NCBI GenBank assembly: GCA_002317135.1
Contig: DCIX01000036.1
Location: 1 to 64,000 of the forward strand
Origin: Bacteroidales bacterium UBA1715
GTDB lineage: Bacteria; Bacteroidota; Bacteroidia; Bacteroidales; UBA1715
Direction: 5' to 3'
Length of the DNA stretch: 64,000 bases
This document shows, in pieces, positions 61,283-64,000 of this stretch. Under the pieces are notes generated by a model that was not told the DNA's origin, searched no databases, and saw nothing but the letters and a program-made list of their open reading frames with translations. A program made the translations under genes and the position numbers. Position 1 is the stretch's first letter. Each line of letters starts with the position of its first letter.

Positions 61283-62575
61283 TCAATTATCAATTGTTAA
61301 TTTCCCTGTCAAATCGTATGTATCGGCGGCGGTAATTTGTACGTTGTAAAACTCTCCCACCTTCAATCGTTTGTCGGCAATAAACACTTCGTTATCGACT
61401 TCGAACGCGTCGTATTGAGTACGACCGATTACGCCATCTGACTCTTTTCGGTCAATTAAAACTTTAAACGTCTTTCCTACTTTTTCGTTATTCTTCTTTA
61501 ACGAAATTTCTTGTTGTAGGTTCATAATTATCTCTTGACGTTCTTGTTTTACTTTTTCTGGAATACTGTTTCTGTAATTTTCACCAGCAAAGGTACCTTC
61601 TTCATGGGAATATGTAAAGACTCCAAGTCTGTCGAATTCTGCCTGTTTTACAAAATCTACCAACTTTTGAAACTCTTTTTCTGTTTCGCCCGGATGACCG
61701 ACAATCAAACTGGTACGAATTGCAATGTCGGGAACCTTGGTTTTTAATTTCTCCATCAGATCAAAGGTTTCTTTTTCGCTAAAGAAACGACGCATTTTCG
61801 TCAACACTTTGTCTGATGCATGTTGAAACGGAATGTCAATATAATGACAAACTTTCGACAACTGGTTCATGGAATCCAAGACTTCCAGAGGGAAACTGTT
61901 CGGATACAGATAATGGAGACGAATCCACTCCAAGCCATCTATTGGCTGCAACTGTTCCAACAATTCCGCCAACACATTACGTTTATATAAATCGTAACCG
62001 AAAAACGACAAATCCTGGGCAATCAACGAAAGTTCTTTCGCACCATTTTTCACTAAAAATTTTGCTTCTTTTACAAGATTTTCCAACGGTTCAGAAATGT
62101 ATTTTCCTCGTATAGAAGGAATTGCACAAAATGCACACGAACGATTACATCCCTCCGCCAATTTTAAATATGCCAAATGATTAGGAGACGAAACCACACG
62201 TTCTTGTAACAAAGTTTCTTGCTTTTCTACTTGTAGTGCATGCAACACGTCGTCGAAACCACGAGCACCAAAGAACGAATCCACTTCGGGAATTTCGGCA
62301 CGAAGTTCATCAGCATATCGTTGCGAAAGGCAACCCATAACATACAAGTTCTTAATCTTGCCAGCCTGTTTTGCCTGAACAGCACTCAAAATGGTATTGA
62401 TAGACTCCTGCTTTGCATCGTGGATAAATCCACAGGTATTGATAATGACAATATCGGTAAACTTCTCTGAATCAAAGCAAAGCTTATAATTCATAGCCGA
62501 CAACTGTCGTGCTAATTTTTCTGAATCCACCGTGTTTTTCGAACAACCTAATGTGATAATGTTTACCGATTGCAT
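61283..62575 (-). CDS. rimO: ribosomal protein S12 methylthiotransferase
   Basis: 430 residues. A radical-SAM enzyme that adds a methylthio group to a conserved Asp of ribosomal protein S12. Domains in order: MTTase N-terminal domain (NIITLGCSKNTVDSE, with Cys ligands also in NTCGF and MGCLS), radical-SAM core with the CxxxCxxC motif in CNRSCAFCAIPS, and a C-terminal TRAM domain. The ASK/ CSKN-type start and length fit RimO better than MiaB. It has its own -7 box. Confidence 0.95.
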   Translation of the reverse strand: MQSVNIITLGCSKNTVDSEKLARQLSAMNYKLCFDSEKFTDIVIINTCGFIHDAKQESINTILSAVQAKQAGKIKNLYVMGCLSQRYADELRAEIPEVDSFFGARGFDDVLHALQVEKQETLLQERVVSSPNHLAYLKLAEGCNRSCAFCAIPSIRGKYISEPLENLVKEAKFLVKNGAKELSLIAQDLSFFGYDLYKRNVLAELLEQLQPIDGLEWIRLHYLYPNSFPLEVLDSMNQLSKVCHYIDIPFQHASDKVLTKMRRFFSEKETFDLMEKLKTKVPDIAIRTSLIVGHPGETEKEFQKLVDFVKQAEFDRLGVFTYSHEEGTFAGENYRNSIPEKVKQERQEIIMNLQQEISLKKNNEKVGKTFKVLIDRKESDGVIGRTQYDAFEVDNEVFIADKRLKVGEFYNVQITAADTYDLTGKLTIDN

Positions 62576-62591
62576 AGTCTATTGTTTTCTG

Positions 62592-62599
62592 CAAAATTA
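62592..62599 (-). promoter_or_regulatory. -7 box of rimO
   Basis: TAATTTTG on the minus strand fits TAnnTTTG, 16 nt before the start. Confidence 0.5.
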
Positions 62600-62607
62600 A
62601 AATATCT

Positions 62608-62639
62608 AGTGATTAATGATTAGTGATTAGTGATTAATT
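62608..62639. repeat. AGTGATTAATG-type simple reiteration
   Basis: Three to four steps of about 10 bp (AGTGATTAATGATTAGTGAT and so on), of unknown role; a shorter trace is at 22755-22785. Confidence 0.7.
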
Positions 62640-62854
62640 CTATACAAACGTAAAATTTCACATTAATATGTATTTACTGGGGGAAAAGGCCGGAGTAGAC
62701 CCCCGTCCCGACATTTATCATTCAAAATAATTATCAATTATCCATTGTCAATTAACCAACCCATCCCAACAATACTAGTCATTCATCATTGAACTATAAC
62801 CATTAAAATAAGGGAATGATATACTAGTTGGCAATGGAAAAAGTGAAGTCATGC

Positions 62855-63313
62855 TACTTTTCTTTCTATAGCGAAAGAAAAGTAACCAAAAGAACGCCAT
62901 CGACCCACGCCTTCGCAAAAAAACGACTGCATTCCGCTAAAGGATTTGGAATGCCGCGTGGTTAGATTTCACAATGGCATTGCCGGAGGCATCAAATCCT
63001 TTTTTACGCTTCATTCCGTCGTTTTTCTTAACGCTCATTCGTGAAGTCGAGAAAGGTCTTCCTTTTTTATGTTTTTCTATGCGAAATACAATGTCTTATA
63101 TTTTCGGGCTATCATCCATGTAAAAACAACAAAACCGATTCAGCTGCGCGCGTTAAGAAAATCGCCGTAGGTCGGCGTAAAGAAAAAGACGATTGTTGCG
63201 GAGTTTACGGAGCAACTCATAGTCTTTTTTAGCCGTCCGAAGGTGATTTTTAGCGAAGCAGGTGTTCGGCGGGGTTCTTTGGTTCTTTCTTGAGCTGCAG
63301 CAAGAAAGAACAA
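62855..63313. repeat. structured intergenic element with imperfect inverted ends
   Basis: The left end (62855-62922) has a TTTCTTTC/GAAAGAAA hairpin, AACCAAAAGAAC and CACGCCTTCGC. The right end, read on the other strand, has TTTCTTGCTGCAGC with a matching stem, GAACCAAAGAACCCCGCC and CACCTGCTTCGC. So the ends are imperfect inverted repeats of about 60 bp. Inside are nested complements: AAAAACGAC with GTCGTTTTT, and GGATTTG with CAAATCC. No convincing protein is encoded, so it looks like a MITE or a structured RNA element. Outside it, 62640-62854 and 63314-63417 hold no gene. Confidence 0.65.
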
Positions 63314-63417
63314 GAACATACACCAAAATTCTAACGAACAAATGTGTAATAAATTATACTGCCAAGATGTATATCATTTCCTAAAATAATTGTCAATTGT
63401 CCATTTTCAACTGTCAA

Positions 63418-64000
63418 TTATTTCACAAACGGTATCCGTTGTTTCTGATTATCTTGTTCTATTATCAACACATATCGTCCTGATGGTAATTCCATGGTAT
63501 CCATTGAAATGGTATGATACCCAGCTTCTATGTCGTTCCATTCCTTGCTTATACGAATTTTTCCATTTTCGTCAATACAAGAAACTACGATAGTACCTTT
63601 ACGTTTAACATTAAAAGCAACTGTTGCTTCTTTTCCTACTGGATTTGGTGCGACATAATAAACAGTAAACTCATTGGTTTTGTCCATGCAGTAGCTATCG
63701 CTAAAATATACTTTGTATTCTTCTGGAGAAACAATTTCTGCCGTAACGCATACATATTTTGGCAACGTGCCGTTTATTGATTTTGTCTTTGCTGCAAACA
63801 CATAATCCAAGACTGTTCCTGGCTCTAACGCTCCGTTCCAACTCTCCGCCAACGAAGCCATATCGGGAGTCGACAATAATAATTCTATATTACTTATCGC
63901 AACATTACCACTATTTAATATCTGTACGGCATAACTCACAAAACCATTGGCATCGATGCTGGCACGCACATCGGTTATTTGCAATTGTTCATCTGCCAAT
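63418..64000 (-). CDS. T9SS cargo protein, C-terminal part
   Basis: The reading frame is open to the right window edge, so the true start lies outside; about 194 residues are visible. The first 100 residues form a beta-sandwich of the CARDB kind (SYAVQILNSGNVAISNIELLL). The last 80 are a type A T9SS sorting domain: VAPNPVGKEATVAFNV, GTIVVSCIDENGKI, LPSGRYVLIIE and the closing IPFVK. Such proteins cross the outer membrane through the Por secretion machine and are often anchored at the surface. The catalytic or binding part is not in view. Confidence 0.88.
   Translation of the reverse strand, partial: LADEQLQITDVRASIDANGFVSYAVQILNSGNVAISNIELLLSTPDMASLAESWNGALEPGTVLDYVFAAKTKSINGTLPKYVCVTAEIVSPEEYKVYFSDSYCMDKTNEFTVYYVAPNPVGKEATVAFNVKRKGTIVVSCIDENGKIRISKEWNDIEAGYHTISMDTMELPSGRYVLIIEQDNQKQRIPFVK

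Noticed and set aside
63041..63341. Two overlapping small frames in the 460-bp element
   Set aside because: Both cover hairpin-forming sequence with imperfect inverted ends and lack promoters or domain features; they look like by-products of the repeat.

Overview
The window is AT-rich chromosomal DNA from a member of the Bacteroidota, most likely order Bacteroidales. Support comes from a SusC-type TonB-dependent receptor, a C-terminal type IX secretion (T9SS) sorting domain at the right edge, HU-CCDC81/SPOR and GSCFA proteins, a Flavobacterium-type tyrosine ammonia-lyase, and many -7 boxes of the Bacteroidota form TAnnTTTG. No prophage, insertion sequence or CRISPR array was seen. Genus and family cannot be fixed from this sequence alone.

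Left part (1-30.4 kb) is mostly housekeeping and surface functions: the start of a secreted protein, ahcY, a MntA/HepT-type toxin-antitoxin pair whose toxin gene looks frameshifted, lysC, a secreted GH5 glucanase, a ZIP metal transporter, a chagasin-like inhibitor, tRNA-Glu(UUC), an orphan SusC, a cyclase/HD protein, a SPOR protein, a LuxR regulator divergent from a TonB receptor plus lipoprotein pair, efp, a SpoIIE-type phosphatase, GSCFA, gltX and an ORF6N protein. Positions 23903-30369 form one minus-strand operon: tyrosine ammonia-lyase, FabG, outer-membrane barrel, ketosynthase, MATE exporter and BASS transporter. It resembles part of an aryl polyene/flexirubin pathway.

Middle part (30.5-57.1 kb) holds two convergent surface-polysaccharide clusters. 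The plus-strand half makes a diacetamido-uronic acid sugar (WbpE, WbpD and WbpB homologues) and a 4-amino-4,6-dideoxy sugar (WecD-like and WecE), with glycosyltransferases, an acyltransferase and a large membrane protein. The minus-strand half has six glycosyltransferase-type genes, an MBOAT/SGNH O-acylation pair, an LtaS-like alkaline-phosphatase-fold transferase and an acyltransferase. Three DUF4143 AAA+ ATPase genes lie in these clusters. Each has its own short tandem-repeat array upstream and a glycosyltransferase start codon directly downstream; in two cases the glycosyltransferase is only a fragment of about 20 codons. This repeat-ATPase-glycosyltransferase unit is the most unusual thing in the window.

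Right part (57.2-64 kb) has an RloA/RloB (AbiL-like) defence pair with a small GIY-YIG-like gene, an orphan repeat array related to the ATPase arrays, an M23 peptidase, rimO, an apparently non-coding element of about 460 bp with imperfect inverted ends, and the C-terminus of a T9SS cargo protein. Calls rest on reading motifs by eye; no database search was run.
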